Shown: positions 20,381-30,136 of the stretch, in pieces
Layout: each line of letters opens with the position of its first letter
How positions within the stretch are numbered: the first letter of the stretch is position 1
Assembly: GCF_008692845.1 (NCBI RefSeq)
Contig: NZ_VXJW01000006.1
Location: 186,001-250,000, forward strand
Reading direction: 5' to 3'
Origin: Salmonella enterica subsp. arizonae
Lineage (GTDB): Bacteria; Pseudomonadota; Gammaproteobacteria; Enterobacterales; Enterobacteriaceae
DNA length: 64,000 nt
The notes under the pieces: generated by a model
Databases searched by the model: none
What the model saw: only the letters and a program-made list of their open reading frames with translations
Told to the model about the DNA's origin: nothing
Position numbers and translations under genes: made by a program

Positions 20381-20410
20381 TTGAAATTCCCCCAACTATC
20401 CCCCATTCTA
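20381..20410 (+). promoter_or_regulatory. Sigma-32 (heat-shock) promoter of prlC
   Basis: TTGAAA at 20381-20386 is followed by a 14-base spacer and CCCCATTCTA at 20401-20410. This closely matches the RpoH consensus (CTTGAAA, 13-17 bases, CCCCATnT). It starts transcription about 60 bases before prlC, which is known to be heat-inducible in E. coli. Confidence 0.85.
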
Positions 20411-20471
20411 GATCTCATCGCGAGAGCGCCAAAAGCGCGCTCCACTCACCTTCTTCTACGGGACTGCGCAT

Positions 20472-22514
20472 ATGACCAATCCATTACTGACGTCTTTTTC
20501 ACTACCGCCTTTTTCTGCAATTAAACCGGAGCATGTGGTGCCTGCGGTCATCAAAGCGTTGGCCGATTGCCGGACGACGGTAGAAGGCGTTGTGGCGCAT
20601 GGCGCGCCGTATACCTGGGAAAATCTTTGCCAGCCGCTGGCGGAAGCAGACGACGCGCTGGGACGAATCTTCTCCCCGGTGAGTCACCTTAACTCGGTGA
20701 AAAATAGCCCGGAACTGCGCGAAGCCTACGAACAGACGTTGCCGCTGCTGTCTGAATACAGCACTTGGGTTGGGCAACATGAGGGGTTGTACAACGCGTA
20801 TCGCGACCTGCGCGACGGCGATTATTACGCCACGCTGAATACCGCACAGAAGAAAGCGGTCGATAACGCGCTGCGTGATTTTGAACTGTCCGGCATAGGT
20901 CTGCCGAAAGAGAAACAGCAGCGTTACGGCGAAATCGCCACTCGCCTGTCTGAGTTGGGCAACCTGTACAGCAATAACGTGCTTGACGCAACGATGGGGT
21001 GGACGAAGCTGATCACCGACGAAGCCGAACTGACGGGGATGCCGGAAAGCGCGCTCGCCGCCGCTAAAGCGCAGGCCGAAGCGAAAGAGCAGCAAGGCTA
21101 TCTGCTGACGCTGGATATTCCAAGCTACCTGCCGGTGATGACTTACTGCGACAACCAGGCGTTACGCGAAGAAATGTATCGCGCCTATTCCACTCGCGCC
21201 TCCGACCAGGGGCCAAACGCGGGGAAATGGGACAACAGTCCGGTGATGGAAGAAATTCTTGCGCTACGCCATGAGCTGGCGCAACTGCTGGGCTTCGAAA
21301 ATTATGCCCATAAATCGCTGGCCACCAAAATGGCGGAAAATCCACAGCAGGTGCTTGATTTCTTAACCGATCTGGCGAAACGCGCCCGTCCGCAGGGGGA
21401 AAAAGAGCTGGCGCAACTGCGTGCCTTCGCTAAAGCGGAGTTCGGCGTCGACGAGCTGCAGCCGTGGGATATCGCGTACTATAGTGAAAAGCAAAAACAG
21501 CATCTTTACAGCATCAGCGATGAGCAGTTACGTCCGTACTTCCCGGAAAACAAAGCCGTGAATGGCTTGTTTGAAGTGGTGAAGCGCATTTACGGCATTA
21601 CTGCGAAAGAGCGCACTGATGTGGAGGTGTGGCATCCGGATGTTCGTTTCTTTGATCTGTATGACGAGAACCACGAGCTGCGTGGCAGCTTCTACCTTGA
21701 TCTGTATGCGCGCGAAAACAAACGCGGCGGGGCGTGGATGGATGACTGCGTCGGGCAGATGCGTAAAGCGGACGGCACCTTGCAAAAGCCGGTCGCTTAT
21801 CTGACCTGTAATTTCAACCGTCCGGTAAACGGTAAACCCGCGCTGTTTACCCATGATGAAGTGATCACCCTGTTCCACGAGTTTGGTCATGGCCTGCACC
21901 ATATGCTGACCCGCATTGAAACTGCCGGGGTATCCGGTATCAGCGGCGTGCCGTGGGATGCGGTCGAACTGCCAAGCCAGTTTATGGAAAACTGGTGTTG
22001 GGAGCCGGACGCGCTGGCGTTTATCTCCGGCCATTATGAAACCGGCGAGCCGTTGCCGAAGGAACTACTGGATAAAATGCTGGCGGCGAAAAACTATCAG
22101 GCGGCGTTGTTTATTCTGCGTCAGCTAGAGTTCGGTCTGTTCGATTTCCGTCTGCATGCGGAATTTAACCCGCAGCAAGGGGCGAAAATTCTTGAGACGC
22201 TTTTTGAAATCAAAAAACAGGTCGCCGTGGTGCCATCACCGACATGGGGGCGTTTCCCGCACGCGTTCAGCCACATCTTTGCTGGCGGTTATGCGGCAGG
22301 TTATTACAGCTATCTGTGGGCCGACGTGCTGGCGGCGGACGCTTATTCCCGTTTTGAGGAAGAAGGCATTTTCAACCGTGATACCGGTCAGTCGTTCCTT
22401 GATAACATCCTGACTCGCGGTGGTTCTGAAGAGCCGATGGAGCTCTTTAAACGCTTCCGCGGTCGTGAACCTCAACTCGATGCCATGCTGGCGCATTACG
22501 GCATCAAGGGCTGA
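20472..22514 (+). CDS. prlC: PrlC / OpdA, oligopeptidase A
   Basis: A 680-residue M3-family zinc metallopeptidase of the cytoplasm that degrades short peptides, including cleaved signal peptides and lipoprotein signal fragments. The zinc-binding motif HEFGH is at residues 469-473, with a third ligand Glu downstream. Length is the same as E. coli OpdA, and it was first studied in Salmonella as opdA. A clear sigma-32 promoter lies upstream. rsmJ begins eight bases after its stop, so the two form an operon, as in E. coli. Confidence 0.97.
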   Translation: MTNPLLTSFSLPPFSAIKPEHVVPAVIKALADCRTTVEGVVAHGAPYTWENLCQPLAEADDALGRIFSPVSHLNSVKNSPELREAYEQTLPLLSEYSTWVGQHEGLYNAYRDLRDGDYYATLNTAQKKAVDNALRDFELSGIGLPKEKQQRYGEIATRLSELGNLYSNNVLDATMGWTKLITDEAELTGMPESALAAAKAQAEAKEQQGYLLTLDIPSYLPVMTYCDNQALREEMYRAYSTRASDQGPNAGKWDNSPVMEEILALRHELAQLLGFENYAHKSLATKMAENPQQVLDFLTDLAKRARPQGEKELAQLRAFAKAEFGVDELQPWDIAYYSEKQKQHLYSISDEQLRPYFPENKAVNGLFEVVKRIYGITAKERTDVEVWHPDVRFFDLYDENHELRGSFYLDLYARENKRGGAWMDDCVGQMRKADGTLQKPVAYLTCNFNRPVNGKPALFTHDEVITLFHEFGHGLHHMLTRIETAGVSGISGVPWDAVELPSQFMENWCWEPDALAFISGHYETGEPLPKELLDKMLAAKNYQAALFILRQLEFGLFDFRLHAEFNPQQGAKILETLFEIKKQVAVVPSPTWGRFPHAFSHIFAGGYAAGYYSYLWADVLAADAYSRFEEEGIFNRDTGQSFLDNILTRGGSEEPMELFKRFRGREPQLDAMLAHYGIKG

Positions 22515-22522
22515 TTGTTCGC

Positions 22523-23272
22523 GTGAAAATTTGTTTACTTGATGAAACGGGCGCCGGAGACGGCGCCTTATCTGTTCTGGCTGCCCGCTGGGGGTTGGAG
22601 CATGATGAAAACAACCTGATGGCGCTGGTACTGACGCCGCAACATCTGGAGCTACGTAAGCGCGATGAACCAAAACTCGGCGGCATTTTCGTCGATTTTC
22701 TCGGCGGCGCGATGGCCCATCGACGTAAGTTTGGCGGCGGGCGCGGCGAAGCGGTAGCGAAGGCGGTCGGTATTAAGGGCGATTATCTGCCGGATGTAGT
22801 CGATGCCACGGCGGGGCTGGGGCGCGATGCATTTGTACTGGCTTCCGTTGGTTGCCGCGTGCGAATGCTGGAGCGTAATCCTGTGGTGGCTGCCTTGCTG
22901 GATGACGGTCTGGCGCGCGGTTACGCCGATGCGGATATTGGCCCGTGGTTGCGGCAACGTTTACAGTTGATTCATGCTTCCAGCCTGACGGCGCTGACTG
23001 ATATCACTCCGCGCCCGCAGGTGGTCTACCTCGATCCAATGTTTCCTCACCGACAGAAAAGCGCGCTGGTGAAAAAAGAGATGCGGGTGTTTCAGTCGCT
23101 GGTGGGGCCGGATTTAGACGCCGACGGGCTGCTGGAACCGGCGCGTCAGTTGGCTACCAAACGCGTGGTGGTTAAACGTCCCGATTATGCGCCGCCGTTG
23201 GCGGATATCGCGACGCCTAACGCTATCGTCACCAAAGGCCACCGGTTCGATATTTACGCGGGAACGCCGTAG
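22523..23272 (+). CDS. rsmJ: RsmJ, 16S rRNA m2G1516 methyltransferase
   Basis: A 249-residue SAM-dependent methyltransferase that modifies G1516 N2 in 16S rRNA. The SAM-binding motif ([13 protein letters not shown], about residues 93-105) and the catalytic motif DPMFP (YLDPMFPH) are visible. It follows prlC by eight bases and is likely heat-inducible with it. Length and sequence agree with E. coli YhiQ. Confidence 0.95.
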   Translation: MKICLLDETGAGDGALSVLAARWGLEHDENNLMALVLTPQHLELRKRDEPKLGGIFVDFLGGAMAHRRKFGGGRGEAVAKAVGIKGDYLPDVVDATAGLGRDAFVLASVGCRVRMLERNPVVAALLDDGLARGYADADIGPWLRQRLQLIHASSLTALTDITPRPQVVYLDPMFPHRQKSALVKKEMRVFQSLVGPDLDADGLLEPARQLATKRVVVKRPDYAPPLADIATPNAIVTKGHRFDIYAGTP

Positions 23273-23292
23273 ACCGGATACGCCATCCGGCA
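23273..23292. repeat. Single REP unit
   Basis: ACCGGATACGCCATCCGGC lies directly after the rsmJ stop, between convergent rsmJ and the 23300 gene. Confidence 0.7.
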
Positions 23293-23299
23293 ATATCCA

Positions 23300-24502
23300 T
23301 TAAACAAACGGCGCCAGTGGATCGGCAATTTTAAACGCCACTGCGCGGTCTGCTTTTGGCGGGTAGATCAGCTCGCTGGTGATCGACATCTTGAGTTTCT
23401 TCGCCTCGGCGCGCGTCAGTTTCACCTGTTGATCCCATCCTTCTGTATAGACTGCGCCCCAGGCGCCAAGATCCAGACAGGTAACGTAATTTTCCTGACG
23501 ATATGGCAGGGGCGTGACTTTGAGCAGGCTGGCAGCAGCGTTATTACCGGCAAACTTGCCTAACAGAATCGCATGCTGGCAGGTCATTAGCGCGTGATGG
23601 CCTTCATCGTCGGTCGTGGCATAGGCTACGTCGCCGGTGGCGTAGATATCTTCGTGACCTGACACCTGAAGTTCGGTATTCACATGCAGACGCCCCAAGC
23701 GATCGCGCGGAGCGTCAATCTGCGCCGTCAGGCCGTTGGCCTGTACGCCAACCGTCCAGATCACTGTCTGCGATGCAATCGTCTGCCCATCTTTCAGCGT
23801 CACGCCGACGGCATCCACGCTTTCTACTTCTGCGTTAACGATCCACTCCACGCCCAGTTCCGCAGAGGCTTCAATGATGATGTTACGCAATGCTTCACTA
23901 TAGCATGCGCCCGGTTCCGTGCTGCGTTCAACTACGACTACTCTTGTCTTAGCATCGACACCGAGGATATCGCGCAGGCGACCAGGCAGTTCAAGCGCCA
24001 TCTCGATACCCGTAAAACCGCCGCCGCACACAACCACGGTATTACGCGCTTCGCTTTCAGCCTGGTAAGCCAGGCCTTGCAGATGCCGCTCAAGAACTGC
24101 CGCGCTTTCCAGTTGATCCAGATCGAAGGCATGTGTCTGAGCGCCAGCCACCTGTGAGCGGTCTACGTGGCTACCGCTGGCAAGCACCATGCGATCGTAG
24201 CGGCTTACGCGCGTTTCGCCGCTGGCATCTGTCCACCTCACCTCTTTTGAATCCGGAAGGATTTGCCGCACCGTTCCGCGCAGGAAGTTAACGCCGGTGA
24301 TATCAAACAGCGGCTGAAGTGGCGCAACCAACGTTGACACCGCATTTTCATAAAAACGGGGGCGGATGCGTAGTTCAGGCTGAGGTGCGATGACGGTGAT
24401 CTTAATGTTCTCGCTTTGATATTTATCTACCAGACGAGCCGCGCTGAGCGCTGCCCACATCCCGGAAAATCCCGCCCCTACAATCAGAATATGTTGATGC
24501 AT
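23300..24502 (-). CDS. NDH-2-like FAD/NAD(P)-dependent oxidoreductase
   Basis: A 400-residue pyridine-nucleotide flavoprotein related to type II NADH dehydrogenases. The FAD motif GAGFSG is at residues 9-14, the second dinucleotide motif is CGGGFTGIE near residue 160, and the C-terminal FAD motif DIYATGDVAYA is near residue 290. It is shorter than respiratory Ndh (434 residues) and lacks an obvious C-terminal membrane-anchoring helix, so it may be soluble or weakly membrane-bound. It diverges from a Rrf2-type regulator at 24735, which probably controls it. I do not remember this gene between rsmJ and dtpB in E. coli K-12 or S. Typhimurium LT2, so it is probably accessory. Electron acceptor and physiological role are unknown. 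Confidence 0.82.
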   Translation of the reverse strand: MHQHILIVGAGFSGMWAALSAARLVDKYQSENIKITVIAPQPELRIRPRFYENAVSTLVAPLQPLFDITGVNFLRGTVRQILPDSKEVRWTDASGETRVSRYDRMVLASGSHVDRSQVAGAQTHAFDLDQLESAAVLERHLQGLAYQAESEARNTVVVCGGGFTGIEMALELPGRLRDILGVDAKTRVVVVERSTEPGACYSEALRNIIIEASAELGVEWIVNAEVESVDAVGVTLKDGQTIASQTVIWTVGVQANGLTAQIDAPRDRLGRLHVNTELQVSGHEDIYATGDVAYATTDDEGHHALMTCQHAILLGKFAGNNAAASLLKVTPLPYRQENYVTCLDLGAWGAVYTEGWDQQVKLTRAEAKKLKMSITSELIYPPKADRAVAFKIADPLAPFV

Positions 24503-24587
24503 TTTGGTTTCACCTGTTAACGAATATTATTTATTTACTCGGATTTTATTGGTCCTAGTTAAAGGAAGCAATGTCATTTTGTTTGTG

Positions 24588-24609
24588 TTTTGCATTTATA
24601 TTTGCAAAA
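24588..24609. promoter_or_regulatory. Palindrome in the NDH-like/Rrf2 divergent promoter
   Basis: TTTTGCA (24588-24594) and TGCAAAA (24603-24609) are exact inverted repeats separated by eight bases. They lie in the AT-rich 232-base region between the two divergent genes. AT-rich palindromes of about 22-29 bases are typical Rrf2-family operators, so this is the leading candidate site for the 24735 regulator. Confidence 0.5.
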
Positions 24610-24734
24610 TATGATTATCCATTTGAAAAATAAATAATAAATTTTAATTTTATTATGTGATATTTCTTATGAACTGGCATGGTATTGATGAAAAAGCTAA
24701 AATAACTCAGAATCAATTTGGCTGAGATAAGAGT

Positions 24735-25238
24735 ATGGCTTTCTACAGTTCCGGGGTTGAGTACGGCATCCATAGTCTGATGTGCATGGTGGACAGTAAG
24801 GGAGATGCCCGAGAAATGAGCGTTCGCGAGATTGCGGACCTGCAAAGCGTGCCTTATGACTATTTGGCCAAGATTTTTACCCGTTTATCGAAGGCTGGTC
24901 TGGTGCGTAGCATTGAAGGGAAGGGGGGCGGTTTTCAGCTTGCCAAACCTGCCGAGCATATTACAGTGCTCGACGTAGTCAACGCGATAGACGGTGATAA
25001 ACGGATTTTTGAATGCCGCGAGATTCGCCAGCGGCTGACGGTATTTGATGAACAGCCCCCCGCATGGGCTTGCGAAGGGATTTGCGGCGTACGCTCAGTG
25101 ATGGATATGGCGCAGCAGCGCATGGAAGAGGCGCTGGAGCAACATACTATTCTCGATCTGGCGCGTAAAATGTATCGTAAAGCGCCGGATACTTTTGTGA
25201 TTGAAGTGCAAGCGTGGATCGACGCGCGAAAAAGCTAA
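24735..25238 (+). CDS. Rrf2-family transcriptional regulator
   Basis: A 167-residue regulator of the Rrf2 family (IscR, NsrR, CymR). The winged helix-turn-helix spans about residues 1-70, with the recognition region SVPYDYLAKIFTRLSKAGLV and the wing GKGGGFQLAKP. Three cysteines occur where the family binds Fe-S clusters: Cys94, Cys113 and Cys117. The spacing (19 then 4) differs from IscR and NsrR, so cluster type and signal are unclear; redox, nitric oxide or iron are possible. It is divergent from the NDH-like oxidoreductase, a common arrangement for Rrf2 regulators and redox enzymes. It is not a copy of iscR or nsrR, which lie elsewhere. Confidence 0.85.
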   Translation: MAFYSSGVEYGIHSLMCMVDSKGDAREMSVREIADLQSVPYDYLAKIFTRLSKAGLVRSIEGKGGGFQLAKPAEHITVLDVVNAIDGDKRIFECREIRQRLTVFDEQPPAWACEGICGVRSVMDMAQQRMEEALEQHTILDLARKMYRKAPDTFVIEVQAWIDARKS

Positions 25239-25248
25239 TTATGATGGC

Positions 25249-25330
25249 ATGCCGGATGGCGCTGCGCTTATCGGGCCTACGATCGGTGCCTGTAGGCCGG
25301 ATAAGGCGCTTTGCGTCGCCATCCGGCATT
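25249..25330. repeat. REP/BIME pair
   Basis: Two complete facing REP units (GCCGGATGGCGCTGCGCTTATCG and GTAGGCCGGATAAGGCGC, followed by CGCCATCCGGC) lie between the convergent Rrf2 gene and dtpB. Confidence 0.88.
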
Positions 25331-25335
25331 AACGT

Positions 25336-26808
25336 TCAACGGGCGCTATCCGGAGTATTAATCATCCGGTTTAGCCATGGCACCATAATGGCCATCACCA
25401 CTGCAACTGCCAGCGTTACCAGACCAATTTTGCTAAAGACGTCGGTATAAATTGGCAACGTCTGCAGCGGGTCGGTAATGTTTTCCGGTACGGCGGTGAA
25501 GGTCGCCACATAACCGCCGAGCAGAAAAGCGGCGGCCTGGGTCAGGAACCACATCCCCAGAATAAAGCCCATCAAATGCTGCGGCACCAGGGCGGCGACC
25601 ATTGCCAGTCCCAGCGCGCTGATCAGCAACTCGCCCAGACTCTGGAACAGATACACCAGCACGATAAACCACGGCGACGTCAGTCCTTGCGCATCGGCGA
25701 ACCACATTCCGGCTGCGGCGGCGGTCAGAAAACCCAGTGCGCAGAGGAACATGCCGAGCGTAAACTTCATCGGCATGGTCAGGTCTTTGCCTTTGCTACC
25801 CAGTCGGGTATAAATCGCTGCCAGTACCGGACTGGCGACAACCACCCAGAATGGGTTCAGCGCCTGAAAACTCACCGGGTTAATGGCGAATCCAAGAATT
25901 TCATGATGAACGTTATTAATAGCAAAGAAGTTCAGCGAAGTAGGCATCTGCGCATACAGAATGTAAAACAGCACGGCTTCAATCATCAGAATGAACGCCA
26001 CGAACATTTTATTGCGACCAGTTTTATCCAGACGAAACGCTTCGCGAAAGAAGAAAATGGTCACGACGATGGAAAGGACGATGAGAACCAGATTGGCAAT
26101 CTTAACGTTGTGCATCAGCCAGGCGCAGAGGAAAACCATGACGACGGTGCCAAGTAATACCAGCAACAAATTGCGAAAACGTAGCGGCTTATGATCCGGT
26201 TCAGAACCGATATTTTTCACCATGCCACGGCAGGCGAAGTACACCAGAAGCGCAACAATTAAACCGGCGCCGCACAGATTATAGGTAACGGTATAGCCAA
26301 ATTTATCAGCAATTACCGGCGCCAGCGATAGCGATAGCAAAGAACCGATGTTAATCGACATATAAAATAGGGTGAAAGCGCCATCCAGCCGGGGATCTTT
26401 AGGAAGATAGCATTTAGAGAGCAGGCTGGCGGGATTGGCTTTAAATAACCCGTTACCCACGGCAATCGTGCCCAGCGCAATAAAGATCAGATCGGGGTTT
26501 AATAGCGACATGCCGGTCATAAAATAGCCTGTTGCCAGCACAATCGCCCCTAGTACCAGGGTGCGTTTAGTCCCTAACAGATGGTCGCCAACATAGCCGC
26601 CGATGGAAATCAGGCCATAAACCAGCGCCGCAAAAGCGCCAAAGGTAATAAAGGCCTGTTCCTGAGAAAAGCCAAGTTGTTCAACGAAAAAAACCGCCAG
26701 GATGCCCTGGACGCCGTAATAGCCAAATCGTTCCCATAATTCTACAAAAAAGATCATGAAGAATGGACGAGGTTGCTGCAGCAATCCCGTAGGTGCAGTT
26801 GTATTCAT
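25336..26808 (-). CDS. dtpB: DtpB, proton-dependent di/tripeptide permease
   Basis: A 490-residue POT/PTR-family transporter that imports di- and tripeptides with protons. About fourteen hydrophobic segments are present. The family proton-coupling motif ExxER is seen in helix 1 ([11 protein letters not shown]), and the second PTR signature ([13 protein letters not shown]) is intact. Length is close to E. coli DtpB (YhiP). A uspA terminator lies upstream, so dtpB has its own promoter in the AT-rich stretch 26809-27000. Confidence 0.95.
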   Translation of the reverse strand: MNTTAPTGLLQQPRPFFMIFFVELWERFGYYGVQGILAVFFVEQLGFSQEQAFITFGAFAALVYGLISIGGYVGDHLLGTKRTLVLGAIVLATGYFMTGMSLLNPDLIFIALGTIAVGNGLFKANPASLLSKCYLPKDPRLDGAFTLFYMSINIGSLLSLSLAPVIADKFGYTVTYNLCGAGLIVALLVYFACRGMVKNIGSEPDHKPLRFRNLLLVLLGTVVMVFLCAWLMHNVKIANLVLIVLSIVVTIFFFREAFRLDKTGRNKMFVAFILMIEAVLFYILYAQMPTSLNFFAINNVHHEILGFAINPVSFQALNPFWVVVASPVLAAIYTRLGSKGKDLTMPMKFTLGMFLCALGFLTAAAAGMWFADAQGLTSPWFIVLVYLFQSLGELLISALGLAMVAALVPQHLMGFILGMWFLTQAAAFLLGGYVATFTAVPENITDPLQTLPIYTDVFSKIGLVTLAVAVVMAIMVPWLNRMINTPDSAR

Positions 26809-27009
26809 ATTCCTTCGCCTTTCAATGCCGTCCCGAAACGTATGAGCGCCTATAACAAAACGCGCCGAAAAATCTTGCTGATATAGACTGCGGTTATTAA
26901 CCGGATTAATAGGTTATTATACAAATGATATGCAAACTAATTAGTGGATCACACTAATTATGTTTGATGTGATGAAATGATGTACTGAGAGCTGTGGAAA
27001 AGAGGGAAT

Positions 27010-27036
27010 AAAAAAACGCCCACATAAGCGGGCGTT
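27010..27036 (-). terminator. Rho-independent terminator of uspA
   Basis: Read on the minus strand, AACGCCC pairs with GGGCGTT around an eight-base loop and is followed by a run of seven T residues. It lies about 95 bases past the uspA stop. Confidence 0.88.
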
Positions 27037-27055
27037 ATTGTTGCTTGCCGGAATT

Positions 27056-27118
27056 TGCCTGATGGTTCAAGCTTACCTGCTTGACTATAGGCCTGATAAG
27101 GTATTATCCGCCACCCGG
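27056..27118. repeat. Degenerate REP-like palindrome downstream of uspA
   Basis: GCCTGATGGTTCAAGC with TAGGCCTGATAAG and a trailing CCGCCACCCGGCC resembles a diverged REP pair between the uspA stop and its terminator. Confidence 0.55.
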
Positions 27119-27128
27119 CCGGTACGTA

Positions 27129-27563
27129 TTACTCTTCTTCGTCGCGCAACGGAACAATCAGCATGTCAACGTGAACGGTATTGATAAGCTGACGCGCAGA
27201 GGACATCAGTTTGCTCCAGAAGTCCTGGTGATGACCACAAACGACCAAATCCATATCGTATTTCTTGATGGCGTCAACCAGTACCTGGCCCAGATCGCCG
27301 CTACCGCTCAGGGTTTCAGTGATAGGGTAGCCAGCATTGGTAGACAGTTCTGTCAACGCCTGGTGGGTTTCTTCGGAGATACGTTTCTGCATGTCGCCCA
27401 GATTGACGTCAATCAGGCCGGTATACAGATCAGAGTAATTCACGTCAACATGGATCAGGGAGATTTTCGCGTTGTAGGGGCGCGCCATAGAGACTGCTTT
27501 TTCAACCAGAACTTTACTTTCCGGGGAGAGATCAACTGCGATAAGAATGTGTTGATAAGCCAT
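27129..27563 (-). CDS. uspA: UspA, universal stress protein A
   Basis: A 144-residue cytoplasmic Usp-domain protein, phosphorylated and dimeric in E. coli, which accumulates in growth arrest and aids survival of stress. The N-terminal strand [19 protein letters not shown] and the C-terminal Usp region are intact. UspA subclass proteins do not bind ATP, and the usual ATP-loop GxxG here is only partly conserved ([12 protein letters not shown]). An AAGGAG ribosome binding site lies just upstream. It diverges from uspB. Confidence 0.97.
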   Translation of the reverse strand: MAYQHILIAVDLSPESKVLVEKAVSMARPYNAKISLIHVDVNYSDLYTGLIDVNLGDMQKRISEETHQALTELSTNAGYPITETLSGSGDLGQVLVDAIKKYDMDLVVCGHHQDFWSKLMSSARQLINTVHVDMLIVPLRDEEE

Positions 27564-27954
27564 AGTGTTACTCCTTCCATAAGTTATCGATGACCATTGA
27601 GCTACTGGCGTTTCTTATGCCGCCGCGTCACCCGCGTCCTGCGAACTATATGCGCGGGGCTAGCTCAGCCGTTTACCATATAGATACTATCCTTACATTA
27701 TAGCGACCAGGATAATCCGTCAATCTGGCTTGCTTGCCAGGTAGTTAAACAAAATTTTCAATGAATTGTATTGATAGTGATTAACCTTCTGGTAAAAAAA
27801 TTAACTGATCTCCTACAATATGTATAAGAGCCGTCCGAAGGCGGAGCGCTAACACGGGCGGCTTTCGCAGTACTCTTTCACTGATTGTCTGGCAGGGTAT
27901 CGGGGAGCGGTAGTCCCGGGGAGGAATCCGTGGGCAGGTCGCCGGGGAGGAGAT
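27564..27954. promoter_or_regulatory. Divergent uspA-uspB control region
   Basis: A 391-base region. The uspA side contains a GC-rich stretch before an AT-rich promoter-like segment (27670-27720). The uspB side carries a hairpin at about 27829-27863 (AGCCGTCCG facing CGGGCGGCT) and purine-rich GGAGGAG just before the uspB ATG. uspA (growth arrest, ppGpp) and uspB (RpoS) are the likely targets. Confidence 0.55.
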
Positions 27955-28290
27955 ATGATAAGCACCGTCTCACTATTCTGGGCTTTATGTGTCGTTTGCA
28001 TTGTTAATATGGCGCGCTATTTCTCATCGCTACGCGCACTGTTAGTGGTACTTCGTGGTTGCGATCCTTTGCTCTATCAATATGTCGATGGCGGCGGCTT
28101 CTTTACCACGCATGGTCAGCCCAATAAACAGATGCGCCTGGTATGGTATATCTACGCTCAGCGCTATCGCGATCATCATGATGAAGAATTTATTCGCCGT
28201 TGTGAACGCGTGCGCCGTCAGTTTCTGCTGACCAGCGCGTTATGCGGTTTGGTGGTGGTGAGTCTGATTGCGCTCATGATTTGGCACTGA
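27955..28290 (+). CDS. uspB: UspB, universal stress protein B
   Basis: A 111-residue small membrane protein unrelated to the Usp fold. It has an N-terminal hydrophobic segment (about residues 1-20) and a C-terminal one (about 89-109), with a charged middle containing [11 protein letters not shown]. In E. coli it is RpoS-dependent and needed for ethanol resistance in stationary phase. A very strong GGAGG ribosome binding site precedes the ATG. Confidence 0.95.
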   Translation: MISTVSLFWALCVVCIVNMARYFSSLRALLVVLRGCDPLLYQYVDGGGFFTTHGQPNKQMRLVWYIYAQRYRDHHDEEFIRRCERVRRQFLLTSALCGLVVVSLIALMIWH

Positions 28291-28334
28291 ACAAAAAAGC
28301 TGGCCAGTTTCCTGGCCCGCTCGTGTTAGACAAG

Positions 28335-28402
28335 CCTCCCGGATGAGAGGCCTACGTTATTTCACCCTGGTAGGCCAGATGAGCGACAGCGCCATCCGGC
28401 AC
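28335..28402. repeat. REP/BIME pair
   Basis: CTCCCGGATGAGAGGCCTACG faces GTAGGCCAGATGAGCG and CGCCATCCGGC, between convergent uspB and pitA. Confidence 0.75.
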
Positions 28403-28409
28403 ATTTGGT

Positions 28410-29906
28410 TTAAATAATTTTCAGGGAAAGCCAGTACAGCACACCGGAAAGAATAATCGCCGCCGGTAAAGTAAATACCCAAGCCATCAGAATGCTGGTC
28501 ACGGTTTTACGCTGCAATCCGCCGCCATCAACGACCATAGTACCCGCTACTGAAGAGGAGAGTACGTGGGTGGTAGAAACCGGCATACCGGTGTAGCTGG
28601 CAAGACCAATAGAGACTGCCGCCGTCATCTGCGCCGACATCCCCTGCGCATACGTCATGCCTTTTTTACCAATTTTCTCGCCGATAGTGGTCGCCACGCG
28701 ACGCCAGCCGATCATCGTACCAATACCCAGCGCCAACGCCACCGCCATGATGATCCACACCGGGGCATACTCAATAGTGCTTAACATATCTGTCTTCAGC
28801 CTTTTCAGCAACCGCTGGTCATCGCTGCTTACGCCAGGCAATTTCACGACTTTGTCGGTCGTGTCGGAGATGCACAGCATAATGCGACGCAACTGGCTAC
28901 GCTGTTCAATGCTTAACTTGTCGTAGCTTTCCACATTTGCCAACATCCCTTTCGCACGGTTAAGCGCGTTAATGGTGTTAGCCGGATGGCAGTGGAATTC
29001 AGCCGGTTCCGTCGCGCCCGGTTCCGGAGACGGAATCAGTTGGTCAACGCCGGTGGCGGCTTTCAGCAGGTCAGGACGCTGTTCAAAGTAGGTTTCGACA
29101 TTGTTAATAGCATCGCGTGTACGGGTGATTTCGTAGCTGGAGGCATTCATATTGACCACGAACCCCGCAGGCGCTACGCCAATCAGCACCAGCATGACAA
29201 GGCCAATGCCTTTCTGACCATCGTTCGCGCCATGTGAAAACGCCACGCCGATAGCCGAGAGAATCAGCGCGATACGCGTCCAGAACGGCGGCTTTTTCTT
29301 ACCGTCTTTCTTTTCACGTTCGGCTGGCGTCAGGTGGATACGGGCGCGTTTTTTGGTGCTGCTCCAGTAGCGACGCAGCAAGAAAATCAGACCGCCGGCG
29401 AATACCAGACCGACAATAGGGGAGATGATGAGGGAACCGAATATATTGATAACTTTCGGGATATTAAGCGCATCCACCACTGATGTGCCAGTCATCATCG
29501 CATTGGTTAAACCGATGCCGATAATCGCGCCAATCAGCGTGTGGGAACTGGAAGCAGGCAACCCGAAATACCAGGTACCGAGGTTCCAGATAATCGCCGC
29601 CAGCAACATGGAAAAGACCATGGCGAGGCCGTGCGCGGACCCCATGTTGAGCAGGAGATCCGTCGGCAGCATATGCACAATGGCATACGCTACGCTGAGA
29701 CCTCCCAGCAGAACGCCAAAAAAGTTAAACACCGCAGCCATGATAACCGCCAATTGCGAACGCATCGCGCGGGTATAAATCACGGTTGCGACTGCATTGG
29801 CTGTATCATGAAAGCCGTTAATCGCTTCGTAGAACAGCACAAAAGCCAGAGCAAGCAATAATAAAAGCCCGGTATGTAAATCCAGGCCAGCAAACAAATG
29901 TAGCAT
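28410..29906 (-). CDS. pitA: PitA, low-affinity phosphate transporter
   Basis: A 498-residue inner-membrane Pit-family carrier that moves metal-phosphate complexes with protons. The duplicated PiT signature is present in both halves: [15 protein letters not shown] near residue 31 and [12 protein letters not shown] near residue 224. A large cytoplasmic loop (about residues 250-370) separates the two membrane halves. Length matches E. coli PitA. It can also admit zinc and other divalent metals as phosphate complexes, which relates to zntA in the same window. Confidence 0.96.
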   Translation of the reverse strand: MLHLFAGLDLHTGLLLLLALAFVLFYEAINGFHDTANAVATVIYTRAMRSQLAVIMAAVFNFFGVLLGGLSVAYAIVHMLPTDLLLNMGSAHGLAMVFSMLLAAIIWNLGTWYFGLPASSSHTLIGAIIGIGLTNAMMTGTSVVDALNIPKVINIFGSLIISPIVGLVFAGGLIFLLRRYWSSTKKRARIHLTPAEREKKDGKKKPPFWTRIALILSAIGVAFSHGANDGQKGIGLVMLVLIGVAPAGFVVNMNASSYEITRTRDAINNVETYFEQRPDLLKAATGVDQLIPSPEPGATEPAEFHCHPANTINALNRAKGMLANVESYDKLSIEQRSQLRRIMLCISDTTDKVVKLPGVSSDDQRLLKRLKTDMLSTIEYAPVWIIMAVALALGIGTMIGWRRVATTIGEKIGKKGMTYAQGMSAQMTAAVSIGLASYTGMPVSTTHVLSSSVAGTMVVDGGGLQRKTVTSILMAWVFTLPAAIILSGVLYWLSLKII

Positions 29907-30136
29907 AGGACGTTACGCCATTTTGAGGACATGAACGCGGCGCATTATCAGTGACTTTGGCGGCGCGGGCAAAGTGAAATATAGACTTTTTTTGATGTAC
30001 TTCGTGCTTTGTTTTATGCCACTAAAGAATTATCTTATATATTTCAGATAAATACCATTTTCAGGCGCTTTTCGCGCTGGTGCGACCACTGAGGAAACTT
30101 TACAATTCCCGCCCAGGTTTGAGAGAGGAAAGTCAT

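Noticed and set aside
27655-27670. GGGGCTAGCTCAGCC resembling the 5' end of a tRNA
   Set aside because: No anticodon arm, T arm or acceptor complement follows; the match is limited to about 14 bases in the uspA promoter region.
30080-30136. Longer YhiN N-terminus from the ATG at 30080
   Set aside because: The extra 19 residues do not match the family and the GTG at 30137 has a better-placed ribosome binding site.
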